This document shows, piece by piece, positions 13,101 through 26,800 of a stretch of 64,000 nucleotides of DNA. How positions within the stretch are numbered: position 1 is the stretch's first letter; each line of letters begins with the position of its first letter. The notes beneath the pieces were generated by a model. It was not told the origin of the DNA and searched no databases. It was given only the letters and a program-made list of their open reading frames with translations. The translations under genes were made by a program, and so were the position numbers. Source of the stretch: Polydactylus sextarius (lineage: Eukaryota > Chordata > Actinopteri > Polynemidae); the NCBI GenBank assembly GCA_016801845.1, contig CM028909.1:15385313-15449312 (forward strand), given 5' to 3'.

Positions 13101-14440
13101 GCCCTCTGCCAAGAATTTAGAGTTTAGAAGAGGCAATTTCCCCGGCTCAGCACTATTACACTGGCACCAGCTGCACTATTACTAACCTCTTTGCATTTAA
13201 TGTGCAGTCCAACCTCTGAATTAGTATTCCTTTGCTAAGAAATATAAACACCTTGATCTAATGCTGATGTTTTTTGATTTAGGCTAAAACATGAAAAAAA
13301 CATGACATGTTTTTGCACTTTTAACAGCTACTAGATGTTGAATGTCTTGATGAAGTAGGAACCTTTTTGTCTGTTTAGTCAAACTGTGAAGCTTTGTAAA
13401 CTTTTTTTCTCGTTAGCTACTTGTTAGTATGTGTTATTGTGAAGTTGTTTTTTTCATGCGCTTTAATTTATGACGGTACCTCAGAACAGGTAAGCTTTAT
13501 TATTCTGAATGAATCAGTTAAGCCGATAGGGTAGAAAGAATACCCGATCCGAGCCATTAACAAGCATTGCATTTTTCATAGTTTAGGACCAATTATAATA
13601 ATTATGATTATTTATTTATATACAACTTTATTTAGTGCCAGTCGCACTAATGATGTAAGTAACCAATTGTACATTTTGGGCTTTTTTGATTTTAAATCTT
13701 TGACTTTGCTACCTATAAGATAGCCACAAAGTTGTGCCTTTTTCTGTTTCTCTCCCTGTGTGAGTGAAAGTGTTACACCAAACTCCAGTGCAGAAGTTGG
13801 CTCTTAAATGTTGGCAATTCACAGCTTGCAAAGTGTATTTTGACAGGTAATAGTTGCGTTTGTATAATTTTAATTTCATCTTGAATTTAAATTGGACCAG
13901 ATTGCAAGGGGAAAAAAGGTGAATCAAGGCTGCACAAGGCTGCATTTATATCCTGTATTTTGCTTTAGAGTTTGATGGACCATATTTTAACCACGGAATG
14001 AAAGAAATGGAGAACAGGACATTAAAAGAGCTTTAAAGCAATCCTCAAACGAATCAAATCTCTGCTACTGGAGAATGTCCTAAATCAGTAAAGCCGCTGT
14101 TAATGCAGGTAAACATGACAGAGCCCAGACCCCTCACGGCCTTGCAGGTCCTTCATGTGACAGTAAACTCCTCTTCACATTCGACTACTGAAGCTCCTCG
14201 TGGAGGAATTTAAGGTACGCCTCACGTTACCTCATGCAGAAAGTGAACAGCTGAAGTTTATTTGCATGTTTTGGTTTATCACTTGAAATGTTTTATGATT
14301 GACTGATTTAAGTATTATTTCATATCACAGGTTATGATGATTTGTATTTATATTTTTGTCCAACTTAACTGCAATATTCCACTGCTCATGTTGAAACATT
14401 CAGCTTGATGTGAAATAAAAACAAACTTGATTGCAAGATT
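13101..14440 (+). other. tmem9: TMEM9 3' untranslated region (probable)
   Basis: There is no further exon after the TAA at 13098-13100. The first clear AATAAA is at 14414-14419, which would give a 3' UTR of about 1.3 kb. A weaker ATTAAA (about 14020) could give a shorter form. No other gene is seen in this stretch. Confidence 0.5.
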
Positions 14441-14513
14441 TTTGTTAATTCCTCTGGATGTTTAATCATATTCTTTCAGTTTTCCCTATTAGATACACTG
14501 CTGCTGTTTATTA

Positions 14514-14526
14514 GCACCAGGGGGCG
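14514..14526 (+). promoter_or_regulatory. CTCF-like motif between TMEM9 and CACNA1S
   Basis: GCACCAGGGGGCG matches the CTCF core CCASYAGRKGGCR at 12 of 13 positions in + orientation. It lies just past the TMEM9 polyadenylation signal. Binding is not shown by sequence alone. Confidence 0.4.
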
Positions 14527-14529
14527 ACA

Positions 14530-15480
14530 GAGGACACAATATGTGTCTGCCTGTCTCTCAGTTAGAAAGCTGCTTTATATTTGAATTAATCCTCATATTT
14601 GTTTTGGTTTTCAGCTGCTGGAAAAAAGCTTTCAGCAGTTTCACCTCTGACATGCTGACGTCTGTGTTGTCAGTTTTAAAGGGATAAGCTATTTTATGTA
14701 ACAGCACTGTTAAGACTTTTTAATTTCCTTTGGGCTGAGCAATAATTCAGTTTGTTGGCTTTCATTTGTGTCATGACAAATTGAACATATAATGTTTTAT
14801 TGTTTTTAATGTAGTTGAATTCTGATCACAAATTAATTTTAAGGACATTTGGTTCATTTTTTTAAATAATTGTACCTGAAATAACATAAAAATGTCAAAT
14901 ATTTCATTCATTGTGAACCATATTAACAATTTAAGTGTTGAGTGAACAATTCATCTTAGCAGCTATACTTCTATGACCACATAACTTAGATTAACTAGAG
15001 CAATTATCAAATATATTAATACAATTTTACAGCATAAATGTGTAAGTATTAACCATATATTAATGACAAAAAATGATAACATCCAGCTCTAAATTACTTG
15101 CATGAAGATTTTAAATGTTGAAACCTCCCACATGTAAACACACTGTGTAAGAGTCTTGATCATTTCTTGCTTTTGGTTTATTGCTTTCATTCAGTATTTT
15201 CAGAGATAATACTGTGCATCAGCTGTACAGTGCCACTTTCTTCATTTTTTCACAGTTTAGGGGTCATCAGTGTCCATCAGCGGAGCAGCTCAGTGTGTTT
15301 TTAAAGGGAGAGCAGGTTCCAGGAGCTGTCGGGGATACAAGACCCCATAAACTGTCTCTCCCCACCTTTGTGCCCTCATCTGCCTCTGCTGCCCTTCCCC
15401 AGCCACCCCCCTTGATAACATAGACTCCCTTCTTCCACCTTCTACCCACCCCACCCTTTTAACCATCCCCAAGCATGGCC
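14530..15480. other. Intergenic TMEM9-CACNA1S spacer
   Basis: I see no gene in this stretch. It is AT-rich up to about 15280 and then becomes GC-richer toward the CACNA1S 5' end. One E-box CAGCTG is at 15220-15225. Confidence 0.55.
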
Positions 15481-15489
15481 TGTCAGTGG

Positions 15490-15819
15490 TTCACAGTCTA
15501 AATTTAAACTACAGCAGGGCCAACTGCTCCACCAGCCACTCTGGGCTCCTGTTATTTTTCCCTGTCTAGGGGGAGCTTTTTCTGTCAGAGGCCCTCAGCC
15601 AGGAGGAGAGGCCTGTGGCTCTCCGTGAGGGAGACGGAGTCAGAGGGAGAGCAGAAGAGGGCGAGAGAGGTCGGTGGTGGAGCACACAAGGGATCGGTGG
15701 GTTCAGGAACCCAGGGGCCATCACTACAGGGAATTTAAGTGTACCTTGGTTTGGGATTATACAGTGAGAGGACTCATTTCACGTGGACTAGGAGTTTTTG
15801 TCAAGTTGGAAGCACCAAG
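15490..15819 (+). promoter_or_regulatory. cacna1s: CACNA1S upstream region with MEF2-type site and 5' leader
   Basis: CTAAATTTAA at 15498-15507 is a full match to the MEF2 consensus YTAWWWWTAR, about 310 bases before the start codon. MEF2 drives many skeletal-muscle genes, so the site fits a muscle channel gene. The rest, up to the ATG, is purine-rich and probably holds the 5' leader; no splice site is needed between it and exon 1. The transcription start could not be fixed. Confidence 0.45.
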
Positions 15820-18800
15820 ATGGCGGCAAACGCAGATGCGGCCAAGCCGGTCATCATGAATGAAGAGGAGCTAAAGAGGAAGCAGAGAGAGAAGCTGAAG
15901 AAGCTGCAGGCCACAGGGGGCAACCCTCGGCCTGCGAGGTCCCTCTTCCTACTCACCCTCAAAAACCCCTTTCGAAAGGCCTGCATCAACATTGTGGAAT
16001 GGAAGTATCCTTTATTTCTTCACACTCACACACTGATGCTATGCACACAGACAGATGCTTGCAGTATAGAAACACAACACATAAACACAAATGTTTTAGC
16101 AACCACTGGCTTAAAATGTGCCATTAACATCCTGTTCAGTCATGCTAAAAAAATACGATCTTTGGGCTGATATGGGTAATGTTTACTTGAATATACAGTT
16201 TTTAAAGTCTTCAAGGTATCCCACAGTTTTTGTAACATGTAGTGTTATGGATACCAACACTGACTGCTAGGGCATACACGAATTATGTGTCTGCGTGGCA
16301 GTGAATTATCAGCCATTCAGTTCACCTGTGATTAGCTTGGCGAAGCAAAGTCTCTTTCAAATCCTTGTTAATGCAGTCCCTGAAGTGTTAAGACTTTTGT
16401 TATGTATATAGTGGCAGTGTGTCAAAATCAAGTTCAAAGCCCTTGTATTTTCACACGGAAAAGCTACTTAAACTATTATCTAGTATCTGTTTACATGTGG
16501 CATACAATAACTAGTCAATGATGCTGCCTCTTCAGTGTCCTGGCTGGCTGACATTTGGGTTTTAATATGGAAATAGTTTCTTTGCAGTGTTGGCACTCTG
16601 TAAGGCCTGACATGAACACAAGGCAGGCTGATGAGTGATGTTATGGCCCCTATAGGGAGTTTCCTGCTTTTAGCCTAATGTCCTTTACAGGATGATAAAT
16701 ATTTTCCATTTAAAATAGAATGACTTTGTCATATCTGTCCACTGACAAATTCCACATTCACATTTTAATTAGGATATATTCACTTTCAAACTAAGTTGAA
16801 CTATGAATGTGTTGTTTTAAAACTACTCATTTGATTTTTTTGAACAGTTAAATTGACACGTGCATTCAATCAGATCATGAGCTTTATTCTGCAGCAGTTT
16901 AATCACATTGGTATGTGTTTCTGTAATGTATGACATGGGCCACAAAATTATAGAAATAGTCTAAAACTTTTAAGGTACAAGCGACAGAACTTAAATAATA
17001 ACAATATTGATAATTTAAAATGGAAAAAATACCAATGGAATAATTGTACAGTTTTATTCCTGATGAGTAGTCTGTGTTTAAATACTTTGGTCATATTCTT
17101 GGGCTCTGCAGCTGTCCCGCGGCATCACACAGAGACATGATGCTGACCTGGCAGGGAAATTCTCACAGAGAGCCCCCTATGGACGAGAATGAAGCAGCAC
17201 AGCGGACAAGATTACATTAACTGTGACGGCTTAGCTGGCTACCCGATGAGCTGGTTTAGGGATGATGTTTCAGGCAGCATTTAGAGGCACTGATCAGTGT
17301 TGGCAGGGCCACAAATTTGTTTGATATGTTTTGTGACTTACATTACAAAAAGCACAGAACGAGTAACACAGATGAATAAATGAACCATGACAATATCTTC
17401 TCTTATCCTTCCATTGTCACTCGCACATTTTCATAACGAGTTATTGCTGCTAAAATTGATTCTTCCTTTTGTGGTTGACTTAGATTTCATGTGTTATTCA
17501 TGTATTGATATACTGTTGTTATGACCCTGAGCTTCCTTGTCCAGAACCTTTGAAATAATCATCTTATTGACCATTTTTGCAAACTGTATTGCTCTCGCTG
17601 TGTTCCTGCCCATGCCTGAAGAAGATACTAATAACACCAACTCAAGCTTGGTGAGTAAGAGCTTTTCACACTGTCTTTGATGTATTTCTCTGGGGTTAAT
17701 GAGTAGTTTTGGCCTTGTAGATGAAAGTGGTATTGATATTTGTTCAACTTTATATGTTGGATGCAAAAGAAAAATAAGATATTTTACTAATGGCCTGAAG
17801 GATCTGGTACTTTACCATGACCACAAGATAACAAGCTGCGTTCAGCAATTTAATGTGTCTGAGTGCTTTAAGCTTGCAAAGTGTTTCAGCTGGTCAGTGG
17901 TCTGAGTGCCAGGCTCCATTGAAATGCCTTCAGACACAACTCAGTGCTTTATTTGGAGTCCCATCTGTGTGCCATCAAACAGGTGTGCTACTGGTTTATC
18001 ATCCAACTGTGATTAGTTATTTTCTTCTCTGGTCAGAACCCTTCTGACTTCATACATTCAGGATATGAGCTGACTGGAGTGTGTCAGTTGTTGTATCACA
18101 TGGTGTCTTTTATTTACTCATTTATTTTGACAATAATTCTGCCAATAGAATTGAAGTAGCTTAGGGTTCCGCAGTAACCAGCTGGTGGCAGGTTTGACTC
18201 CTGAGTGCTACTGGTAAGTGTTCAGGCATTATTATACATAATTATGAGCCTGTGGATATTGTGACACAACCAATAGAAGTTCATTGGGTGATGGTGTAAG
18301 TGTTGATACACCATACAGTGAATATCAGATACATTTTTGATCCACAGCGTACATATCTTGCTGATGTTTAGATATTTGATGTTGTATTGAAGATACTTGG
18401 TGTGTGAGCACTGATATGTGTATCACTGTTTCTGAGAGGCCTGACATCCAATATAGATGTCAACATATATCAGCCAGCCCACAGCCAGACACCATCTTCC
18501 ACACATCACTAGATTAAAATTGATATACAGCATGTCATATACAACTAGTTCACTTACACCTCTGCCAAATGCCCCAACTCATTAGGTACCTTTGCTTTTC
18601 TTAATATCTTTGCTTTGGCCTCTTTGGCAACCTGACCCAAATCCTTCTTACTTCTCAGTCTGCCATTCTTCAGAGGTGAGCCATGTAAGCGGAGCTAGTT
18701 ACCCTCCCAACACACACGGGCACTCAACTCCCCAGTTAGTGCGAGAAGTAGGTCGGCCCAGACAGCGTCACCGTACTGACGCAGGTAGATTTAGTCCTCA

Positions 18801-20853
18801 GATGTTGTCTCATCATACTGTGCTCATGAAATATGATGGTTTGTAACACTGATACATTACGATGTTGAGGCACAGCTTTTTGATCAACTTAGTATCAGCT
18901 GAATTACAATTTTTTTTATGTTTATAAATGTTTTTGGTATAATTGTAATGCATTTGCCATTGTTAATATATCCAAGATGAAGCTTGGAGATCCTTCTTGA
19001 TCTGAGGGATGATGGCTGCTGCATGATAGTTCAACAAAATATTATTAAACTGATTCATTTAAAATGAATAAAGGGAAATAATTAGAATTTCATATATTAC
19101 CAACATAGTTCACCTCAAATTAATTGTGTGGTTTTGATTGTGTCTGGATTTTGTCTAAGCTCTTTCACATTTGTGTTTACATCCATAATGACAAAAAAAA
19201 AGACCATTTCATGTTGCTTTTACAAGCTAAACCATTCAAGATGTTGTTTTGGTGAAGACACAAAAAACAGGCCAGGTTTTAAATAGATGCTATCACTCAA
19301 CCTCTCTGACATTTATCTGTTTACCACTCCTGAACAAAGCATTTCATTTTCTAAAGCCATTTGTGTTAGAGTCTCTTATTTAAAGTTATTCCAGTCATCA
19401 CAGGCCCATGGGCCACCCATCTGTTCAAAACCACTGAATATGCATCAATATAAGCAAAAAACCCATCAAAGCTAATGAGTTGAGGAACATCCATTGCTTT
19501 GCTGTCTAGCAGGTGCATCAAGGCCAACATTATCATTAACTCCAATAATTCTATACCTGTCTGAGCTGCAGGGTTTTGAGTTTTTAAATATTTCCCTATT
19601 CTGTGTTTGTCTCTTTGCAGGAGAGTTTGGAGTATATATTCCTAATTATCTTCACATTAGAGTGCTTTCTGAAGATTATAGCATATGGGTTTGTTTTCCA
19701 TGAAGGTGCCTATTTACGGAACTGTTGGAACATATTGGACTTTGTCATCGTCTTCATGGGGTAAGATGAGCTATGGCCTGCAAGTTGATAACTCTACTGT
19801 AGAGACATGAATAGATGTGTGCAGTTTTGTTTACATTCCATCCATTTTTTGGTGGGGGGTAAGTGTTTGAATAATCTTTTTTTCTTACAGCCTCTTCACC
19901 TTTGTGTTGGATACCATCAACAAGATATCAGGCGTACCAACTGAGAAGGGTGGAGGGTTTGACATGAAGGCACTGAGAGCCTTCAGAGTGTTACGACCCC
20001 TACGTCTTGTCTCTGGGGTCCCCAGTAAGAGGCTATGATTTATTCTACACACACACCACACAAAAATGTGTCTGTTTCGGCATCATATTGTATAATAGTG
20101 TTCCACATATCCATTGTATATCTGTAGACCCATTGGGATTTCTTTATAGTATTGAGATGTTCTGGTTTTACTGTTCACCTTCAGGTCTTCAGGTAGTGAT
20201 GAACTCCATTCTCAAAGCCATGCTGCCTCTTCTACACATTGCCCTGCTGGTCTTTTTACTGGTCACCATCTATGCCATCATGGGACTGGAGCTTTTCAAG
20301 TGTAAAATGCACAAGACCTGCTACTACACTGACACAAGTATGTAGAAAGGGCAGGAACAGACACAGTTGCATTTGGCCTTTTAAGTTTTGTTATATTATA
20401 TTTATCTCTTTTCCTTGGTCCACAGGTATCTATGCTACAGCAGAAGGTGAGCTGCCTGCTCCCTGTGCTCAGGCTGGTAATGGACGCCGTTGCATGATCA
20501 ATGGTTCTGAGTGTCGGCCATACTGGGAGGGTCCCAATAATGGCATCACACACTTTGATAACATTGGCTTTGCTATGCTGACTGTCTACCAGTGTATCAC
20601 CATGGAGGGATGGACCAAAGTGCTTTACTGGGTCAGTTTTATTGTTAGAGAGCTTGTATTCTAACCTGTCCCAAAATTTATAATTTTTATTGTCAAAAGC
20701 AGTACTCAAACAGATAGAGATCTGTAGCTGATGCAGAGTTGTTCTTTAGGTTAATGATGCCATAGGAAATGAATGGCCCTGGCTCTACTTTGTTCCCCTT
20801 ATTCTGCTGGGCTCCTTCTTTGTGCTCAATCTGGTTCTGGGTGTGCTTAGTGG
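15820..20853 (+). other. cacna1s: CACNA1S exons 1-7: N-terminus and repeat I
   Basis: Exons 15820-16004, 17545-17650, 19621-19760, 19891-20024, 20185-20337, 20426-20631 and 20750-20853. Exon 1 ends in the conserved CINIVEWK at the start of IS1. IS4 is in exon 4 (MKALRAFRVLRPLRLVSGVPS, same charges as human). The filter loop is at residues about 296-308 with TMEGW, glutamate E300. The residue four places later is K304, where mammalian L-type channels have D. Exon 4 is three codons shorter than I recall for human, in the S3-S4 linker. The large introns 16005-17544 and 17651-19620 hold nothing I can name. Confidence 0.93.
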
Positions 20854-23800
20854 GTAAGGCATCTTCAATCTTTGACTATTCCTTCTGTGTGTGTCTTACT
20901 TTTGACATAAACAAACTAGCAATAATTCAAATTGCTTGACAATTTTTTTTTCTACATCAGAGAGTTTACCAAAGAGAGAGAGAAAGCTAGGTCACGTGGA
21001 GAGTTTCAGAAGTTGCGTGAGCGTCAGCAGCTGGATGAAGATCTCCACGGCTACATGGAGTGGATCACTCACGCTGAAGTCCTGGACGCTGACCGAGAGG
21101 GCAAAGGTACAAAACAACACCACACCAGTAGGCATCTCATGCAACGATTCTGTTGAATCCCAACTGTTATTGTCTCATCAGGACTGCTGCCTTTGACCAG
21201 TGGAGATTCTGACACCGACAGCCTGTACGACCTGGAGGGCAAGAGTCGAATCGTCTACTACTAGTGAGTCTGCTGTTTCTAAAATATGTAAATGTTGATA
21301 TGTAATATCCACAGCAGCTTGGCGCAGTAAGACGGGGTTATTTTTGTTTTTAGCCGCTTGGCACGTCGCTGGAATCGTTTCTTCAGGATGAAATGCCTGG
21401 TGTACGTGAAAACCAAGACCTTTTACTGGGTGGTGATGTTTCTTGTTTTCCTCAACACCTTGACCATAGCGACAGAGCACCACCACCAGTCAGAGTCACT
21501 CACTTCCCTACAAGGTCAGTGATTATTTTATGGCATTGTAAAAATTTTTTTTACATAAATTCCATCCCTGACAAATTCATCCATTCATTATCTCCTCTTT
21601 TATCCCAACAGATGTTGCCAGTCGAGTTCTGCTGGTGCTGTTTGTCATTGAGATGTTTGTGAAGATGTATGCTCTTGGTCCTCGAGCATATTTCATGTCT
21701 CTGTTTAACCGTTTCGACTTCTTTGTCGTGCTCTGCGGCATCCTGGAGATGATCATGCTATCTGCAGGAGCTGTGGCTCCTTTGGGTTTCTCTGTACTCA
21801 GGTGTATTCGGCTGCTGAGGATCCTTAAAGTTACAAAGTAAGTTCCGTCCCTTCAGTGGATCATGCTGCATTGAATTTAACATATGTCTATCATCATTTA
21901 ACAGCTCCTCTCTTAACTGATTTGCAGGTATTGGACCTCTCTAAGTAATCTTGTGGCCTCTCTCCTCAACTCCGTCCGCTCTATTGCCTCCCTGCTCCTC
22001 CTTCTATTTCTCTTTATTGTCATCTTCTCACTCCTTGGCATGCAAGTGTTTGGAGGGAAATTCAACTTTCCCGACCACAGACCTAAACGTAGTAACTTTG
22101 ACAACTTTCCTCAGGCCCTCATCAGTGTATTTCAGGTTAGGCTAGACATCGATTCATAGATGTTTGTGTATATTGCTTGAATTTGGTGTTTCGTAATTTT
22201 CCATGGAAAATCATTGTCTATTTTTTAACCCATGGCTGTTTATCAGATCCTTACAGGAGAGGACTGGACCACCATCATGTATAATGGCATTATGGCCTAT
22301 GGAGGACCTGTCTTCCCCGGCATCCTGGTCTCCATCTACTTCATCGTCCTCTTTGTCTGTGGAAATTGTATCCCTTCACATGTGCTCACAGTGTAAAAAG
22401 AATGAAAATGATGAATGAAAAAAATGTTCATCTTTTACGTAGCATTAACACAAATTTCAAGATTTTGTTTTCCTGAGCCCACTTTGATTAGATATCCTCC
22501 TCAATGTGTTCTTGGCCATTGCCGTTGACAACCTGGCAGAGGCTGAGAGTCTTACTTCAGCACAAAAAGAAAAAGCAGAGGAGAAGTTGAGAAAGAAGCT
22601 ATTAAGGTGGGTACACAAAGTTTAAAATGGGTGAAATGATTTGCTCCATCTGCTCAGAGCTCAACTTTATTCCATTCCTTCCCCCTCGTTCCCTTCAGGT
22701 CCAAAATGCCTGACAAGACTGATGAGGAGAGGGAAAGGATAGCTAAGAAACTGGCAGAGCAGAGAGCCAAGATGGAGGGCATGCCCACCACAGCCAAGGT
22801 TAGTGTTGTTTCTGGTGTCAAATCACATGTTTACTCTTAACACTTACATATTAATTAAGTACATGAATCTGCAGTAAGTGTGTACGAATATATGTATATG
22901 TTATTTTCAGCTCAAGGTTGATGAGTTTGAATCCAATGTTAATGAAGTGAAAGATCCATTCCCACCTGCTGACTTTCCAGGTAAAACAAAAAATATCTTA
23001 AACTCTACTTTTTTGGCAATGCATTTGAAGCAGAAGGAGTTCACTGACTGTAGGAATTCGTATTTGTTACTCTGGCTGTTTACCAGAGCTGCTGCCTTGG
23101 CTATGTTACGGTATAAGTATAGTAACCCCTCATTATTATTAGACTTAGCCAATTCCCTGAGCTGAGTTTATAGCAGAGTCTAAAGTCAGTCTATTTTCAC
23201 TCTTCTCTGGTGACAACCATATAAAGACTACTACATGACTAAGTATATGTAGTTTAACTTGTACAGATTTCATTTTTCATTGTTTTAATTTAATTAATTT
23301 TCTAGATATCTGCTTTTTTTAAAAAATAAATAAATAAATAAAAATCCTCTCTTCTCTGTAACACAGTGGTAATGTGAATACCAGTAATAATCAGATGGGT
23401 CATGTACTACATAAATATGAACGTTCTTCCACCTGGTAGGTGATGACGAGGAGGAAGAGCCTGAAATTCCCATCAGCCCTCGACCCCGACCAATGGCTGA
23501 TCTACAGCTGAAGGAAGAAGCAGTTCCATTGCCTGAAGCCAGCTCCTTTTTCATCTTTGGCCCTCAGAACAAGTCAGAATAATGCCTGTCCTCGTGCATA
23601 ATACCACCCTGAAAACATATGAAATATCATAATAAAAGATATGTGTGTGTCTGAGGGTGCTGACATCTTTCTGTTTGCTGGTATCCAGGTTCAGAAAGCT
23701 GTGCTACAAGATCATCAACGCCTCATCCTTCACCAACTTAATCCTTCTGTTCATCCTGCTCTCCTCCATCTCCCTGGCAGCTGAAGACCCCATCGATCCC

Positions 23801-26800
23801 AAATCCTACAGAAATCAGGTGACAGTCAGGTTTAACTAAACATGACGAACGGTTTTCAACAACTGTTGAAAAGAGGCTAAATTGGATAACAATCTTTGCC
23901 TCTGTGTTTTTCCTCCAGATCTTGGCCTATGCTGACATTGTCTTCACAACTGTGTTCACCATTGAGATTGTACTCAAGGTAAATTTAACAGTTCTCTTGG
24001 CAGAGAATGTGTCATTTGAAACTGCACTAAAACTATTACAGGCTACTAATGTGTCACCTGCTGCCTACTAATTCACAACGATAGTTATTTGTCCAGTCAT
24101 TTCAGAGATGACTTCAGAAATCTAAATGTTAGCACTGGTGGAAAGAATTACATTTTTAACATTTAAATGATCTTTTATTTTTTGATTTAAAATGTTAAAC
24201 ACAAATTCCTTTGCTTCTGTGTTTTTTGTATAACTGTGGTATATATGATACTGACAGATGACAGTATATGGAGCATTCATGCACGAAGGCTCCTTCTGCC
24301 GTAACTCCTTCAACATCCTGGATCTGATCGTGGTCACAGTCTCTCTGCTTTCTATGGGAATGGAGTGAGTTGTGATTGCTACATTATCTCTTTGACATTA
24401 CTAATATTATTTTCTTTCCCAACATTACACCGACGCACATGACAAGATTGTTTTTCGCCATGTTTTGTGTGCAGATCCAGTGCCATCTCTGTGGTGAAAA
24501 TTCTCAGGGTGTTGAGGGTGCTGAGGCCTCTCAGAGCCATCAATAGGGCTAAAGGATTAAAGGTAAAGCATGTGCATGAATAATTCCACACAGATGTCAG
24601 ATGTTCATGGTTCCTGGGTGGAAGAGGTGTCTCAATACAAATAACCATGTTTTCTTTAGGGGTAAAAAGCCAAAATTTAGTCATTTTTTTAATCTCTAAC
24701 TGTGCATTATATTTTATATGCTTATCTATTATGTATGTAATATCTTCAATCTAAATATAAAAATATTTTAGAAGATATTGTGATATATTGTGGTAAGATA
24801 TAGTGTTAAAATAGTGAATATAGTGATATGTAGTGTTGTAGAAGTGTAAAGAAGCAGAAAATGAAAAAAATCTCAAGTAGAAAACACATCACACACAGTT
24901 ATAGTTATATAACATTAATTATATAACTGTATTTGTCATCACTGTATGTTTCTATAAATCCACACTACTTGACTCAGTATTAAATGGTCATTGTGTCTCT
25001 GTATTGACAGCATGTGGTCCAGTGTGTGTTTGTGGCCATCAAAACCATCGGCAACATTGTTCTGGTCACCATGCTGCTGAATTTCATGTTTGCCTGTATC
25101 GGAGTGCAACTCTTTAAGGTGGGTTTTGACACCATATGATATTGAAAGGTGATTCCAAATACATAAACTATGATTATAGCCATTGCAGTGCACGTCTATT
25201 AAATAAGTCACTAATCCTTTCTGTCACAGGGTAAATTCTACAGCTGTACAGACCCGTCCAAAATGACAGAGGAGGAATGCCAGTAAGGCAAACATCTTTT
25301 AGATATTTATAATTAATCAAAACATTAATTCTATTTTAGAGTGACCATTTATTGTGTCTGCTTTCAGGGGATCCTTCTTAAAGCACATGGAGAATTCCCT
25401 ACAAAGCACAGTTGTGGCCAAGAGAGAATGGCTCAACAGTGACTTCAACTTTGACAATGTGCTCTATGGCATGCTGGCTCTCTTCACGGTTTCCACATTT
25501 GAGGGCTGGCCGAAGTAAGCATAAATTTTGATTTTGACAGATTTTTGTCACTGACGGGATTGTTTTCATTGAGTTAGAAGACACAATATCATATTACATG
25601 GATATTGAGTCAGAAATCACTCCATTGCCGGGAGCCAGGGAGTGTAAAATAGGCAATATATCCTCTACTGAATTATAAATGTCATCTATACAAATTACTG
25701 TCAGTGCATCTCTGATCTTTTATCTTTGTTAATCTAGTGTTAATCTTTGTTATCTATCTCTCTCTCTGTTCTCAGATTGTTATACAGAGCCATTGATTCA
25801 GATGAAGAAGATATGGGTCCTGTCTTCAACAACCGTGTGGATGTGTCCATCTTCTTCATTATCTACATTATCCTCATTGCCTTCTTCATGATGAACATCT
25901 TTGTGGGCTTCGTCATTGTCACTTTCCAGGAACAGGGCGAGCAGGAGTATAAAAACTGTGAGCTGGACAAGAACCAGGTACACTGAGGCCATCAGAGTTA
26001 AATCTATGGACAGTGAGAATCCAGTCTTACCCAATAAAACATGTTCTTTAAGTATCTAATGCCTTTTTTGTGTTTTGCCCTTAATTAAATCCACTTCTTC
26101 TATGTGATCTCTCTCCCCTCAGCGTCAGTGTGTGCAGTATGCCCTGAAGGCTCGTCCCCTGAGATGCTACATCCCCAAAAACCCCTACCAGTACAGAGTC
26201 TGGTACATTGTCACCTCCTGCTACTTTGAGTACCTCATGTTCTTCCTAATTATGCTCAACACCTTGTGCCTGGGGATGCAGGTATGCAAATTAAGGTCAT
26301 GTAGCAAACTAACCTACTGATGGCTGCTGACAAACAAAATCTTCAGTGACAGATTCAATGACTTTAGATGTGAGTGCATGTATTTCTTTGCCAAAGTCAC
26401 AAAGGTTAAGTGTTTGTTACTGCATTTGATTAATGAAAATGTGAAAGTTTGATGCAGTATATAAAATCCTGGGCAACACAACTTAACAGCAAATCTTAAA
26501 CTAATTGCTTTATGGAGAAGTTAGCACCACATTAATGCAGAGGGCCTCAACTGTTTCTTTGTCATTTAACTTACAGAATCCAAATGTGAGCGCAAACAAT
26601 GACTGCTGTAATATAATACAGGTCCTAAAGGGCTGCACAATACACTGAGTAGATAACATTACATTTTCAGGGTTTCCACATGGGCTTGATTTATTTATTA
26701 TTAAAGGTCAATACTAGTTTATCAAAACTCGTTGTGACTTATATTTCTGAAAATGGCCAAAGTTAACATCCAAATAAACTCCAAGTTGTAATAAACAGGA

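Noticed and set aside
15267..15472. Two overlapping minus-strand 60-codon frames upstream of CACNA1S
   Set aside because: They are Gly/Arg-rich frames opposite a C-rich promoter-proximal stretch, with no family match.
18160..18240. Possible tRNA-like segment (B-box-like GGTTTGACTCC)
   Set aside because: There is no paired A box and no cloverleaf that I can draw; a single box is expected by chance in an intron of this size.
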